A stretch of DNA of 5,272 nucleotides from NCBI GenBank assembly GCA_903959715.1, contig CAJBXX010000292.1, forward strand, positions 1 to 5,272. The letters are read 5' to 3'. Source of the DNA: an uncultured Alphaproteobacteria bacterium (GTDB lineage Bacteria > Pseudomonadota > Alphaproteobacteria > Rickettsiales > UBA1997). Of this stretch, positions 1 through 5,272 are shown in pieces (the stretch's first letter is position 1; the number at the start of each line of letters is the position of its first letter). The notes below the pieces were generated by a model. That model worked only from the letters and a program-made list of their open reading frames with translations. It made no database searches and was not told the DNA's origin. Position numbers and translations under genes: made by a program.

Positions 1-9
1 ATGTTTAAG

Positions 10-25
10 AATAGGTTTTCCTATT
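10..25. terminator. Short hairpin just past the minus-strand operon end
   Basis: A perfect 6-bp inverted repeat (AATAGG / CCTATT, loop of four bases) lies 12 bp beyond the stop codon of the hypothetical gene that ends at 38. On the minus strand it is not followed by a T-run; on the plus strand it is followed by a T-rich stretch. It could be a weak terminator for the two-gene minus-strand unit, but the stem is short and such repeats arise by chance in AT-rich DNA. Confidence 0.25.
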
Positions 26-37
26 TCATTTTAGTAA

Positions 38-586
38 TTAATTTTTGGGAAAATCAATATTTTGCTGATTGTTATTTTGCGGATCGTTGCCTTTATTTTC
101 AAGCTCTGGAGCTTTTAATTCTTGTTTAGAATTTTTTGGTTTATTTAAATCCTGAGATTTATTATTTTCATCCTCCGCTTCATTTTCGTCCTTAGATTTA
201 TCAAGCAAAATTTTCATCTCAACCGCGAAACATGGGACATAAATTTTTTGTAAAAAAACTTTTTTAGATTTAAATAATTTTACCGAATTTTCATCGGCAA
301 CATCGCAAATTCCTTCATAAGCTTCAAGTTCATCGCCGTTTTTTAAAATTATACAATTTTTACTTTTTATTTCATTTTCAATTGCCTTTAAATCATTTTT
401 TAAATAGAAATTTTGTACATTTTTATAAATTTCTTCACTGGCACAGGCAATCGCACCCTGTTTGGGCTTTACAACATAAATTACTTGAGATTTTTTGGTA
501 AATCCTGAATATTCATTTGAAAAAAGAATACTCATAAATTTGGCAAAAAAATAAGTAAAAACTACAGTAAAAATTATTTTAAACAC
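38..586 (-). CDS. Hypothetical membrane-anchored protein with four cysteines and a charged Q/N-rich tail
   Basis: I do not recognise the family of this 182-residue protein. Residues 2-22 are a hydrophobic aromatic-rich segment that reads as an uncleaved signal anchor or signal peptide, so the rest is probably periplasmic. The middle (about 30-128) holds four cysteines (C48, C78, C94, C119), enough for two disulfides, in a stretch with beta-rich character. From about 129 to the end the protein is low-complexity, rich in Lys, Glu, Asp, Asn and Gln with several prolines, and probably disordered. The start used is GTG (584-586). The next in-frame Met is residue 18, which would cut off most of the hydrophobic segment, so GTG is preferred. 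No Shine-Dalgarno precedes it. The gene begins 11 bp after the PLA2-like lipoprotein gene and very likely shares its transcript, so a linked envelope role is plausible. Function unknown; the reading frame itself is well supported. Confidence 0.7.
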   Translation of the reverse strand: MFKIIFTVVFTYFFAKFMSILFSNEYSGFTKKSQVIYVVKPKQGAIACASEEIYKNVQNFYLKNDLKAIENEIKSKNCIILKNGDELEAYEGICDVADENSVKLFKSKKVFLQKIYVPCFAVEMKILLDKSKDENEAEDENNKSQDLNKPKNSKQELKAPELENKGNDPQNNNQQNIDFPKN

Positions 587-597
587 TTGCGTTAAAT

Positions 598-930
598 TTA
601 TATTTTAGAAGCTTCTTGAAAATAAAAAATCAGTAATTTTTTAGCAAGATTTTCTTTCTCACTTTTTGGTTTTACCACTTTCAAATCTTGCATTATTTGT
701 AAATCACAATCTTTATTAAAATAACCTAGGTCACCATAACATTTGTCATGATTTTTACAAGCTAAGTCCACTTTATCAACAGGAACTGGATTAGAACCCT
801 TTGGCGGATAAAGTGGACCGCAATAATTACCATAAACTGGAAAACTTGATTCCGCTTTTGTAATTTTTTTATTGCCAGAACAACTAAATAAAAAACTTAA
901 AATAATTAGCAAAGAAAATGCTTTTTTCAT
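598..930 (-). CDS. Small lipoprotein with secretory phospholipase A2 signature
   Basis: A 110-residue exported protein, probably hydrolysing the sn-2 ester of phospholipids in a calcium-dependent way. The N-terminus (MKK, hydrophobic 4-16, then LFSC ending at C17) is a lipoprotein signal. Ser at +2 suggests the outer membrane if Lol rules apply. Residues 33-76 align by eye with the PLA2 core: YGNYCGP (33-39) at the calcium loop, then P50, D52, D55, C58, the catalytic pair H61-D62, C64 and Y65. C75-D76 matches the cysteine and network Asp (bovine numbering C98-D99). C37-C58 and C64-C75 would reproduce two classical disulfides. The C58-x-x-H-D-x-C-Y spacing is canonical, whereas the calcium loop is about five residues longer than in pancreatic enzymes and lacks their GG. 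The loop between C64 and C75 is very short, so this is a minimal version, recalling short prokaryotic and parvoviral PLA2 domains. Its own promoter lies upstream, and a membrane protein follows 11 bp downstream. Activity is inferred, not shown. Confidence 0.72.
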   Translation of the reverse strand: MKKAFSLLIILSFLFSCSGNKKITKAESSFPVYGNYCGPLYPPKGSNPVPVDKVDLACKNHDKCYGDLGYFNKDCDLQIMQDLKVVKPKSEKENLAKKLLIFYFQEASKI

Positions 931-965
931 GAAATAATAAATTGATTTTAATAAATTTTTTAAGA

Positions 966-995
966 ATTATATCTAAAATCAATAAAGTTTTTCAA
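966..995 (-). promoter_or_regulatory. Sigma-70-type promoter for the lipoprotein/hypothetical pair
   Basis: Read on the minus strand, TTGAAA (990-995) and a perfect TATAAT (966-971) are separated by 18 bp. The predicted start of transcription, near 959, gives a leader of about 28 nt before the ATG at 928-930. This is the best promoter match in the window, and it makes the two downstream genes a unit that can be transcribed separately from the Crp/Fnr-type regulator upstream. The leader contains no clear Shine-Dalgarno. Confidence 0.6.
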
Positions 996-1022
996 GCATA
1001 AAAATTATTGCCGATTTAAATG

Positions 1023-1044
1023 AAGCAATATTTTGTTATTGCTT
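1023..1044 (-). terminator. Hairpin overlapping the regulator stop codon
   Basis: An 8-bp perfect inverted repeat (AAGCAATA / TATTGCTT, six-base loop) spans the last codons and stop of the Crp/Fnr-type gene; a G-T wobble and one more pair can extend it to 10 bp. On the minus strand the stem is followed by a weak T-rich stretch (CATTTAAAT) rather than a solid T-run. It may partly terminate the regulator transcript before the next promoter at 966-995. Confidence 0.35.
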
Positions 1045-1716
1045 TAAATATCTAAGCAAAGAATCTTCTTTTTTTAATTTTAATAAGTTTTTATTCATAT
1101 CAATTTCTCCGTCTTTTTTAAATTTTTGTAAAATTCTTGAGAAAGTTTCGGGCTTAATATTTAAATAAGAAGCAATTGTAGATTTAGTATATTCTAAATT
1201 TGCATTTTTTAACTTATCTTCACCTTCAAAAGCAATTGAAAGAATAAATTGAGCCACTCTTTGCTTGGCATCAACAACTTTTAATCTTGATAATGAATTA
1301 AGAATTTTTCTATTTAACGAAGAAACTTCTTTTAGTAAATTTAAGCAAAAAATTTGATTATTTTTTATTAATTCGCGGATTAATTTAGCGGGAATTAACA
1401 TTATCAAACTATCTTCGCTAGATAAAGCGTTAAAAACAAAATTTTTAGCGAAAATATCGCCTATTATTTCGCCTTCTCTTAAGAATTGAATGACATTTTG
1501 ATTTCCATCCGCGGTATTTTCTAATAAAATTGCCGATCCTTTTAGAATTATATAAAAATTTTTTACTTCCTCATCTTTGAAAAATAATAACTTATTTTTC
1601 TTTAGATTAAAAATAGTTGAGAGCGCTAGAATATCATCGATATTCTCGTTACAAATATTATTAAAAATTGAAATTTTTTTTATGAATTCTAAATTATTTT
1701 TTGGGTGTTTTTTCAT
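1036..1716 (-). CDS. Crp/Fnr-family transcriptional regulator, Fnr/Dnr-like
   Basis: A 226-residue cytoplasmic DNA-binding regulator of normal length for the family. Residues about 15-115 form the cyclic-nucleotide-binding-type beta-roll (FYIILKGSAILL, then QFLREGEIIGDIF). A dimerisation helix covers about 118-150 and a winged helix-turn-helix about 150-212. The recognition helix reads KPETFSRILQKF, with E190, S193 and R194 giving the E-x-x-S-R pattern that Fnr-type proteins use to read TTGA half-sites. A near-perfect Fnr box (1743-1756) lies just upstream, which suggests autoregulation. The Fe-S cluster cysteines of true Fnr are absent (only C22 and C124 exist), so oxygen sensing by a [4Fe-4S] cluster is unlikely. 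The IASYLNIKPETFSR stretch recalls Dnr/NnrR-type (nitric oxide) regulators, but the ligand cannot be read from sequence. The start is ATG at 1714-1716 with no Shine-Dalgarno. The gene is divergent from the gmd block. Confidence 0.88.
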   Translation of the reverse strand: MKKHPKNNLEFIKKISIFNNICNENIDDILALSTIFNLKKNKLLFFKDEEVKNFYIILKGSAILLENTADGNQNVIQFLREGEIIGDIFAKNFVFNALSSEDSLIMLIPAKLIRELIKNNQIFCLNLLKEVSSLNRKILNSLSRLKVVDAKQRVAQFILSIAFEGEDKLKNANLEYTKSTIASYLNIKPETFSRILQKFKKDGEIDMNKNLLKLKKEDSLLRYLKQ

Positions 1717-1742
1717 GTTTTTTTAGATAAAATTAAATTTTC

Positions 1743-1756
1743 TTGACCTAGATCAA
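1743..1756. promoter_or_regulatory. Fnr/Dnr-type operator box upstream of the regulator
   Basis: The palindrome TTGAC-CTAG-ATCAA differs from the Fnr consensus TTGAT-N4-ATCAA at a single base. Its centre is about 33 bp upstream of the regulator's ATG and about 238 bp upstream of gmd. The regulator encoded next to it has the E-x-x-S-R recognition helix that reads TTGA half-sites, so protein and site match. The site lies close to where the regulator's -35 region would be expected if the leader is short, which fits negative autoregulation better than class II activation (site at -41.5). This positional argument depends on an unmapped transcription start. Confidence 0.65.
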
Positions 1757-1785
1757 ACACAATTAATTTTTTACAATTAAAGTGA

Positions 1786-1813
1786 TTGACGGGTTTAATT
1801 GATTTATTAAATT
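1786..1813 (+). promoter_or_regulatory. Candidate promoter towards gmd
   Basis: TTGACG (1786-1791, 5 of 6 consensus bases) is followed after 16 bp by TAAATT (1808-1813, 4 of 6). It would give a long leader of roughly 165 nt before gmd. No better pair was found closer to the gene, but the -10 match is modest and the region is AT-rich, so chance is possible. Confidence 0.28.
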
Positions 1814-1987
1814 TAAAATTACCTATTTTGCAGTTTAACCCTTTAAATTATTATTTCAACATTAAAAAAATATTTTATGAATTAATTTATATTTTATCGG
1901 TTATTCATCGCGATTCAGAAGAATTATTTAAATCGCTATTGCATTAAATATGGTTGTTAATTTTATCAATTTAGTAATCGTAAAATC

Positions 1988-2959
1988 ATGAAAAAAGCAT
2001 TAATAACTGGAATTAGCGGGCAAGATGGATCTTATCTTGCCGAACTGTTGTTATCGAAAAATTATCAGATTTTCGGAGCCATAAATCGTGATTCAAAAAA
2101 CTTAAAAAATATCAAACATTTACTCGATAAAATCGAGCTCTTTGAATATAGTTTAAATGATGAAAAAATTACCGAAAATCTGATTAAAAAAATTCAACCC
2201 GATGAATGTTATCATCTTGCGGGCTCTAGCTTTGTCGATTACGCTCAAGACAATAAAAATTTGATTTTTAATAACAATGTAAATAGCACTAATTTTTTAT
2301 TGAAAGCGATAAAAAATTATACTCCGAATTGTCGATTTTTTTTAGCGGGATCGAGTGAAATGTTTGGTTTGTCAAACGAGTCACCGCAAAGCGAAAATAG
2401 CGTTTTTAATCCGCAAAATATTTACGGAATTTCTAAATTAAAAGCATTCGATTTGGTTAAAAATTATCGCGAAAAATACAAAATTTTTGCATGTTGTGGA
2501 ATACTTTACAATCATGAGTCTCCTAGGCGAAACGAGATTTTTTTTACTCGAAAAGTTTCGCAAAATGTTGCGAAAATTCATCTCGGACTTGCCCAAGAAA
2601 TTGAACTCGGAGACCTAGAATCTTCAAGAGATTTTGGTTATGCCAAAGATTATGTTGAAGCAATTTTTTTGATGATTCAAAACTCACAAGCCGTTGATTA
2701 TGTTATATCGAGCGGTAATATTTACAAAATCAAAGATATTCTAAAAATTGCTTTTGATTATGTGAATCTTGATTACAAAAAATTTATAAAAATTAACCCC
2801 GATTTTATTCGACCATCGCCAAAAATTCAATTATTTGGCGATAATTCTAAAATAAAAAAGGAATTAAATTGGCATCCGCAAACCGATATTAAAAAAATAA
2901 TTTACGAAATGATTGAAAATGACATTGTTTTGATAAAATCACAAAATAAAATCAATTAA
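1988..2959 (+). CDS. gmd: GDP-mannose 4,6-dehydratase
   Basis: Converts GDP-D-mannose to GDP-4-keto-6-deoxy-D-mannose in the cytoplasm, using bound NADP(H). The product is the precursor of GDP-fucose, GDP-rhamnose, GDP-perosamine and related sugars for O-antigen or capsule. The protein is an extended short-chain dehydrogenase. ALITGISGQDGSYLAELLL (4-22) is the Rossmann glycine motif in the form typical of GMD. SSE (122-124) and Y146-x-x-x-K150 are the catalytic residues. GILYNHESPRR (171-181) and RDFGYAKDYVEA (214-225) are GMD-specific signatures that separate it from Fcl/RMD reductases and other epimerases. Oddities: YGISK replaces the usual YAVAK-like motif, Ser replaces the catalytic-triad Thr, and 323 residues is shorter than the usual 340-370, mostly through a reduced C-terminal half. 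No partner reductase or aminotransferase for the 4-keto sugar is in the window. The start is ATG with no Shine-Dalgarno, and the upstream region is shared with the divergent regulator. Confidence 0.9.
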   Translation: MKKALITGISGQDGSYLAELLLSKNYQIFGAINRDSKNLKNIKHLLDKIELFEYSLNDEKITENLIKKIQPDECYHLAGSSFVDYAQDNKNLIFNNNVNSTNFLLKAIKNYTPNCRFFLAGSSEMFGLSNESPQSENSVFNPQNIYGISKLKAFDLVKNYREKYKIFACCGILYNHESPRRNEIFFTRKVSQNVAKIHLGLAQEIELGDLESSRDFGYAKDYVEAIFLMIQNSQAVDYVISSGNIYKIKDILKIAFDYVNLDYKKFIKINPDFIRPSPKIQLFGDNSKIKKELNWHPQTDIKKIIYEMIENDIVLIKSQNKIN

Positions 2960-2974
2960 TCTAACTCAAAAAAC

Positions 2975-2980
2975 TATAAT
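2975..2980 (+). promoter_or_regulatory. TATAAT -10 element just before ilvE
   Basis: A perfect TATAAT sits 12 bp before the ilvE ATG, so transcription would start about 6 nt before the start codon, giving a nearly leaderless mRNA. No good -35 is seen at the right spacing (TCAATT at 17 bp) and there is no extended -10 TG. No Shine-Dalgarno precedes ilvE, which is consistent with leaderless initiation. The site could also be chance in this AT-rich 33-bp gap. Confidence 0.4.
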
Positions 2981-2992
2981 TTATATTTATTT

Positions 2993-3877
2993 ATGTCTGA
3001 CATTATTCCTTTTGATCAACGCGATGGATTTATTTGGCAAAACGGCTCTTTTGTAGAGTGGAAAGATGCTACGGTTCATGTTTTAAATCACGGCTTACAT
3101 TATGCTTCTTGCGTTTTTGAGGGCGAAAGAATTTATAATAAAAAAATCTTTAAATGCGCCGAACACAGTGCTAGACTTCACGCTTCGGCACGATTACTTG
3201 ATTTTGAAGTTCCTTATTCAATCGAAGAATTAAACAAGGTTAAAAATGAATTAGTTGTTAAACAAAATATCATTGATGGATATATGCGCGCCTTCGCTTG
3301 GCGTGGTTCAGAAAAAATGGCGATTTCGGCACAAGGCAATAAAATTCATGTTGCGGTTGCTTGTTGGCCTTGGCCTCCATATTACTCCGACGAGGCACGA
3401 AAAGCTGGTTTAAAATTACGCTTTGCAAAATATCGTCGCCCTTCCCCCGAATGCGCTCCAATCGCTTCCAAGGCCGCGGGGCTTTACATGATTTGCACAA
3501 TTTCCAAACATGAGGCCGAAAGAGATGGTTATAATGATGCTTTAATGCTTGATTATCGTGGTTTCTTGGCGGAAGCGACGGGTGCAAATTTATTTTTGAT
3601 TATGAAAAATGGCGAATTACACACTCCAAAACCCGATTGTTTTTTAAATGGCATTACGCGTCAAACCGTTATTGAATTAGCGAAAAAAAGAAATATTACC
3701 GTTGTTGAAAGGCATATTCAGCCCGAAGAGTTAAACGACGCAATTGATGCTTTTTTAACGGGAAGTGCGGCCGAATTAACACGCATTGGCTCGATTGAAG
3801 ACATTAAATATTCCAACGCCAGCCAAATGACTCTTGATTTAATGCAAGATTATCATAATTTAGTTCGAGGCTTATGA
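2993..3877 (+). CDS. ilvE: Branched-chain amino acid aminotransferase
   Basis: A fold-type IV PLP enzyme that catalyses the last step of leucine, isoleucine and valine synthesis (and the first of their breakdown), moving an amino group between glutamate and the branched-chain 2-oxo acids in the cytoplasm. At 294 residues it has a normal length. Visible landmarks are HVLNHGLHYASCVFEGERIY (29-48), the substrate-side motif; EHSARLHASARLL (57-69) with the phosphate-binding Arg61; SKAAGLY, where K160 is the Schiff-base lysine; DGYNDALMLDYRGFLAEATGANLF (178-201) with the PLP-pyridine Glu194; NGITRQTVIELA (219-230); and FLTGSAAEL (254-262). All key residues are intact. The motif style is that of proteobacterial, especially alphaproteobacterial, IlvE. 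Its stop overlaps the start of the nuclease gene by 4 nt (ATGA), and argC follows, suggesting an operon. GC content and codon use look slightly higher and more regular than in the minus-strand genes, as expected for a conserved housekeeping gene. Confidence 0.95.
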   Translation: MSDIIPFDQRDGFIWQNGSFVEWKDATVHVLNHGLHYASCVFEGERIYNKKIFKCAEHSARLHASARLLDFEVPYSIEELNKVKNELVVKQNIIDGYMRAFAWRGSEKMAISAQGNKIHVAVACWPWPPYYSDEARKAGLKLRFAKYRRPSPECAPIASKAAGLYMICTISKHEAERDGYNDALMLDYRGFLAEATGANLFLIMKNGELHTPKPDCFLNGITRQTVIELAKKRNITVVERHIQPEELNDAIDAFLTGSAAELTRIGSIEDIKYSNASQMTLDLMQDYHNLVRGL

Positions 3878-4434
3878 TTAAAAAAAATTTAGATATTTTT
3901 TGTTTAATAATTTATTTGATTTGCGGTTGCTTTTTTTACGAAATTACGACATCTCAAGAAACTTATGCCGAAGGCTCATTTCGCGTTAAATCTCATTTGC
4001 TTTTTGATAAAAATTTTTCGGGCAAAGCCTTCGCTCTTGACGGCGACTCGATTAAAGTCGGCAAAAAAGAAGTTCGTTTATTTGGTCTTGACGCTCCCGA
4101 ATATAAACAAAAATGTCTCGATCAAAATAACCAAGAATATGGTTGCGGAATTATTAGCCACGATTTTTTGACAAAATTAATTAACGGGAAAAAAGTTGAA
4201 TGCGTTTACGCCGAAAAAGATAAATATGATCGCTTTCTTGGCAAATGCTTCATCGGCGAAGTTTCGATTAACGAAGAAATTGTTAAAAATGGCATGGCGG
4301 TGATTTATAATTTTACCGAAAGTAGCGACAAAATGGATAATCTTGAAAAGCAAGCCAAAGCCACCAAAATTGGTATTTGGCGTGGCAGTTTTGAACTACC
4401 AAAAGATTATCGCAAACACAATATGAGAAAATAA
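3874..4434 (+). CDS. Exported staphylococcal-nuclease-like (thermonuclease family) protein
   Basis: A 186-residue SNase-fold protein, predicted to cleave DNA or RNA phosphodiester bonds with calcium outside the cytoplasm. Residues 8-22 are hydrophobic (signal peptide or anchor; no clear cleavage site). The nuclease domain runs from about 48 to 172. ALDGDSIKV (54-62) supplies D57 and D59. EVRLFGLDAPEYK (66-78) supplies R68, D73 and E76, the counterparts of SNase R35, D40 and E43. DKYDRFLGKC (116-125) supplies R120, the counterpart of R87. INEEIVKNGMAVIY (132-145) is the conserved closing motif. All catalytic residues are present, so an active enzyme is expected. Cysteines at 81, 91, 110 and 125 could form disulfides in the periplasm. 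The ATG start overlaps the ilvE stop by 4 nt, which favours translational coupling; a GAGG only 3 nt upstream is too close to be a good ribosome site. argC starts 2 nt after its stop. Biological role unknown; nucleotide scavenging or DNA-uptake-related degradation are guesses. Confidence 0.9.
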   Translation: MIKKNLDIFCLIIYLICGCFFYEITTSQETYAEGSFRVKSHLLFDKNFSGKAFALDGDSIKVGKKEVRLFGLDAPEYKQKCLDQNNQEYGCGIISHDFLTKLINGKKVECVYAEKDKYDRFLGKCFIGEVSINEEIVKNGMAVIYNFTESSDKMDNLEKQAKATKIGIWRGSFELPKDYRKHNMRK

Positions 4435-4436
4435 TT

Positions 4437-5272
4437 ATGAAAAAAATTAATGTAGCAATAATCGGTGCTTCTGGCTATACGGGAGTTGAGTTAATTCGTA
4501 TTTTAGTTAATCATCCAAATGTTAAAATTTCGGCGTTGATTGCCAATAGCAATGCGGGGCAAAAAATTTCGCAACTTTATCCGCATTTAATTCATTTTAA
4601 TTTGCCTGATTTAAAAAAAATTGAAGAAGTTGATTTCTCACAAATCGATGTTGCATTTGGTTGCCTGCCTCACACCACTTCTCAACAAACCTTCAAACAA
4701 ATTTTAACTGATGGCAAAAATTCTCATTTAAAAATTATCGATTTATCGGCAGATTTTCGCCTTGAAAATTTTGATGATTATAAATTGTGGTATGAACATG
4801 AACACATCGCCAAAGAGCTTCAGCCTCAAGCGATTTACGGCTTAACCGAAATTTATCGCGATAAAATAAAAAAAGCTTCCTTAATTGCTTGTCCAGGATG
4901 TTACCCAACTTCGGCTTTATTACCCTTAATTCCACTGTTAAAAAATAATTTAATCAATTCTGAAAACATAATTATCGATTCCAAATCCGGCACTTCGGGG
5001 GCGGGAAGAAATTTAAAATTGGGTAATTTATTTTGCGAAATAAATGAGTCGGTTAAAGCTTATTCAATTGGCAATCATCGTCATATTGGTGAAATTGAAC
5101 AAGAACTTTCTAAGGCTTTCGACTCTAAGATTACCATCGAATTTACTCCGCATCTTTTGCCCATTAATCGTGGCATTATTTCAACCATTTACGCCACCAT
5201 AAAAGATGATTTTAAATTTGAAGATTTACAAAATTGTTTATCAACTTTTTATGATGATGAATTTTTTGTTGA
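4437..5272 (+). CDS. argC: N-acetyl-gamma-glutamyl-phosphate reductase, 3' end outside window
   Basis: Catalyses the third step of arginine synthesis, the NADPH-dependent reduction of N-acetylglutamyl-5-phosphate to the semialdehyde, in the cytoplasm. 278 codons are visible and the frame is open to the window edge; the type 1 family is about 340-350 residues, so roughly 65-70 are missing. VAIIGASGYTGVELIRIL (6-23) is the NADP-binding glycine motif. FGCLPHTTS (74-82) and IDLSADFRL (101-109) are family signatures. ACPGCYPTSALLPL (151-164) carries the catalytic Cys155. DSKSGTSGAGR (181-191) and SIGNHRHIGEIEQ (210-222), with the active-site His of HRH, follow. TPHLLPINRGI (237-247) is also typical. 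The start is ATG two bases after the nuclease stop; a weak GAG about 9 nt upstream is the only ribosome-site candidate. No other arginine gene is visible here, so the operon link to ilvE may reflect general amino acid synthesis. Confidence 0.95.
   Translation, partial: MKKINVAIIGASGYTGVELIRILVNHPNVKISALIANSNAGQKISQLYPHLIHFNLPDLKKIEEVDFSQIDVAFGCLPHTTSQQTFKQILTDGKNSHLKIIDLSADFRLENFDDYKLWYEHEHIAKELQPQAIYGLTEIYRDKIKKASLIACPGCYPTSALLPLIPLLKNNLINSENIIIDSKSGTSGAGRNLKLGNLFCEINESVKAYSIGNHRHIGEIEQELSKAFDSKITIEFTPHLLPINRGIISTIYATIKDDFKFEDLQNCLSTFYDDEFFV

Larger units (their letters stand above)
1717..1987. other. Divergent intergenic region
   Basis: This 271-bp, very AT-rich stretch separates the leftward regulator from the rightward gmd gene and must hold both promoters. 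It contains the Fnr-type box at 1743-1756, a candidate plus-strand promoter at 1786-1813, and a 6-bp inverted repeat (GCGATT at 1910-1915 / AATCGC at 1931-1936, 15-bp loop). I see no tRNA, no convincing small ORF and no recognisable riboswitch in it. Confidence 0.5.

Noticed and set aside
1..129. Plus-strand open frame starting with ATG at the first base
   Set aside because: About 42 codons, mostly antisense to the hypothetical gene ending at 38; no motif and no upstream sequence to judge. More likely coincidence.
598..930. Lipoprotein as a generic small entericidin-like or toxin-immunity lipoprotein
   Set aside because: The ordered P-x-D-x-x-D-x-x-C-x-x-H-D-x-C-Y spacing plus the later C-D pair is too specific to the PLA2 core for a generic label.
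1786..1800. Second Fnr-type box starting at TTGAC
   Set aside because: Only the left arm matches; the right arm position reads TTAAT rather than ATCAA, so it was kept only as a possible -35 element.
1717..1987. Possible tRNA, small RNA or riboswitch in the divergent region
   Set aside because: No cloverleaf, T-loop sequence, conserved aptamer or strong terminator-like hairpin could be found; the stretch is mostly A and T.
3270..3587. 105-codon open frame on the minus strand
   Set aside because: It lies wholly inside ilvE, which has all family motifs; the antisense protein has no recognisable domain and is a shadow frame.
3965..4171. 68-codon open frame on the plus strand
   Set aside because: It is an out-of-frame shadow inside the well-supported nuclease gene.
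4735..4935. 66-codon open frame on the minus strand
   Set aside because: It is antisense to argC, with no recognisable domain.

Overview
The window is AT-rich (about 30% GC, estimated by eye) and densely coded. It looks like a chromosomal segment of an AT-rich alphaproteobacterium or a relative. The reasons are the alphaproteobacterial style of the branched-chain aminotransferase (HVLNHGLHYAS and VFEGERIY motifs), an Fnr-type regulator with a matching box, Gram-negative lipoprotein features, and gene starts that almost all lack Shine-Dalgarno sequences. TGA is used as a stop (end of ilvE), so the genetic code looks standard. This placement is inference; no marker RNA is present.

Layout: two gene blocks diverge from a 271-bp intergenic region (1717-1987). 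The leftward (minus) block reads Crp/Fnr-family regulator (1036-1716), then a small lipoprotein with a phospholipase A2 signature (598-930), then a membrane-anchored hypothetical protein (38-586). The last two are 11 bp apart and share a good promoter at 966-995. The rightward (plus) block reads GDP-mannose 4,6-dehydratase (1988-2959), branched-chain aminotransferase ilvE (2993-3877), a secreted or membrane-anchored staphylococcal-nuclease-fold nuclease (3874-4434), and the 5' part of argC (4437 to the window end). ilvE, the nuclease gene and argC are tightly packed (4-nt overlap, then a 2-nt gap) and are probably co-transcribed.

Functionally, the plus block is mostly metabolic: a nucleotide sugar for surface glycans, branched-chain amino acids and arginine, with a nuclease gene inserted. 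The minus block is envelope and regulation: an Fnr/Dnr-type regulator whose own upstream region carries a near-perfect Fnr box (1743-1756), and a pair of exported proteins, one a likely minimal PLA2. The most notable item is this PLA2-like lipoprotein, which keeps the His-Asp catalytic pair and a four-cysteine pattern in only 110 residues, next to an unrecognised four-cysteine membrane protein. I found no mobile element, CRISPR array, tRNA or rRNA.
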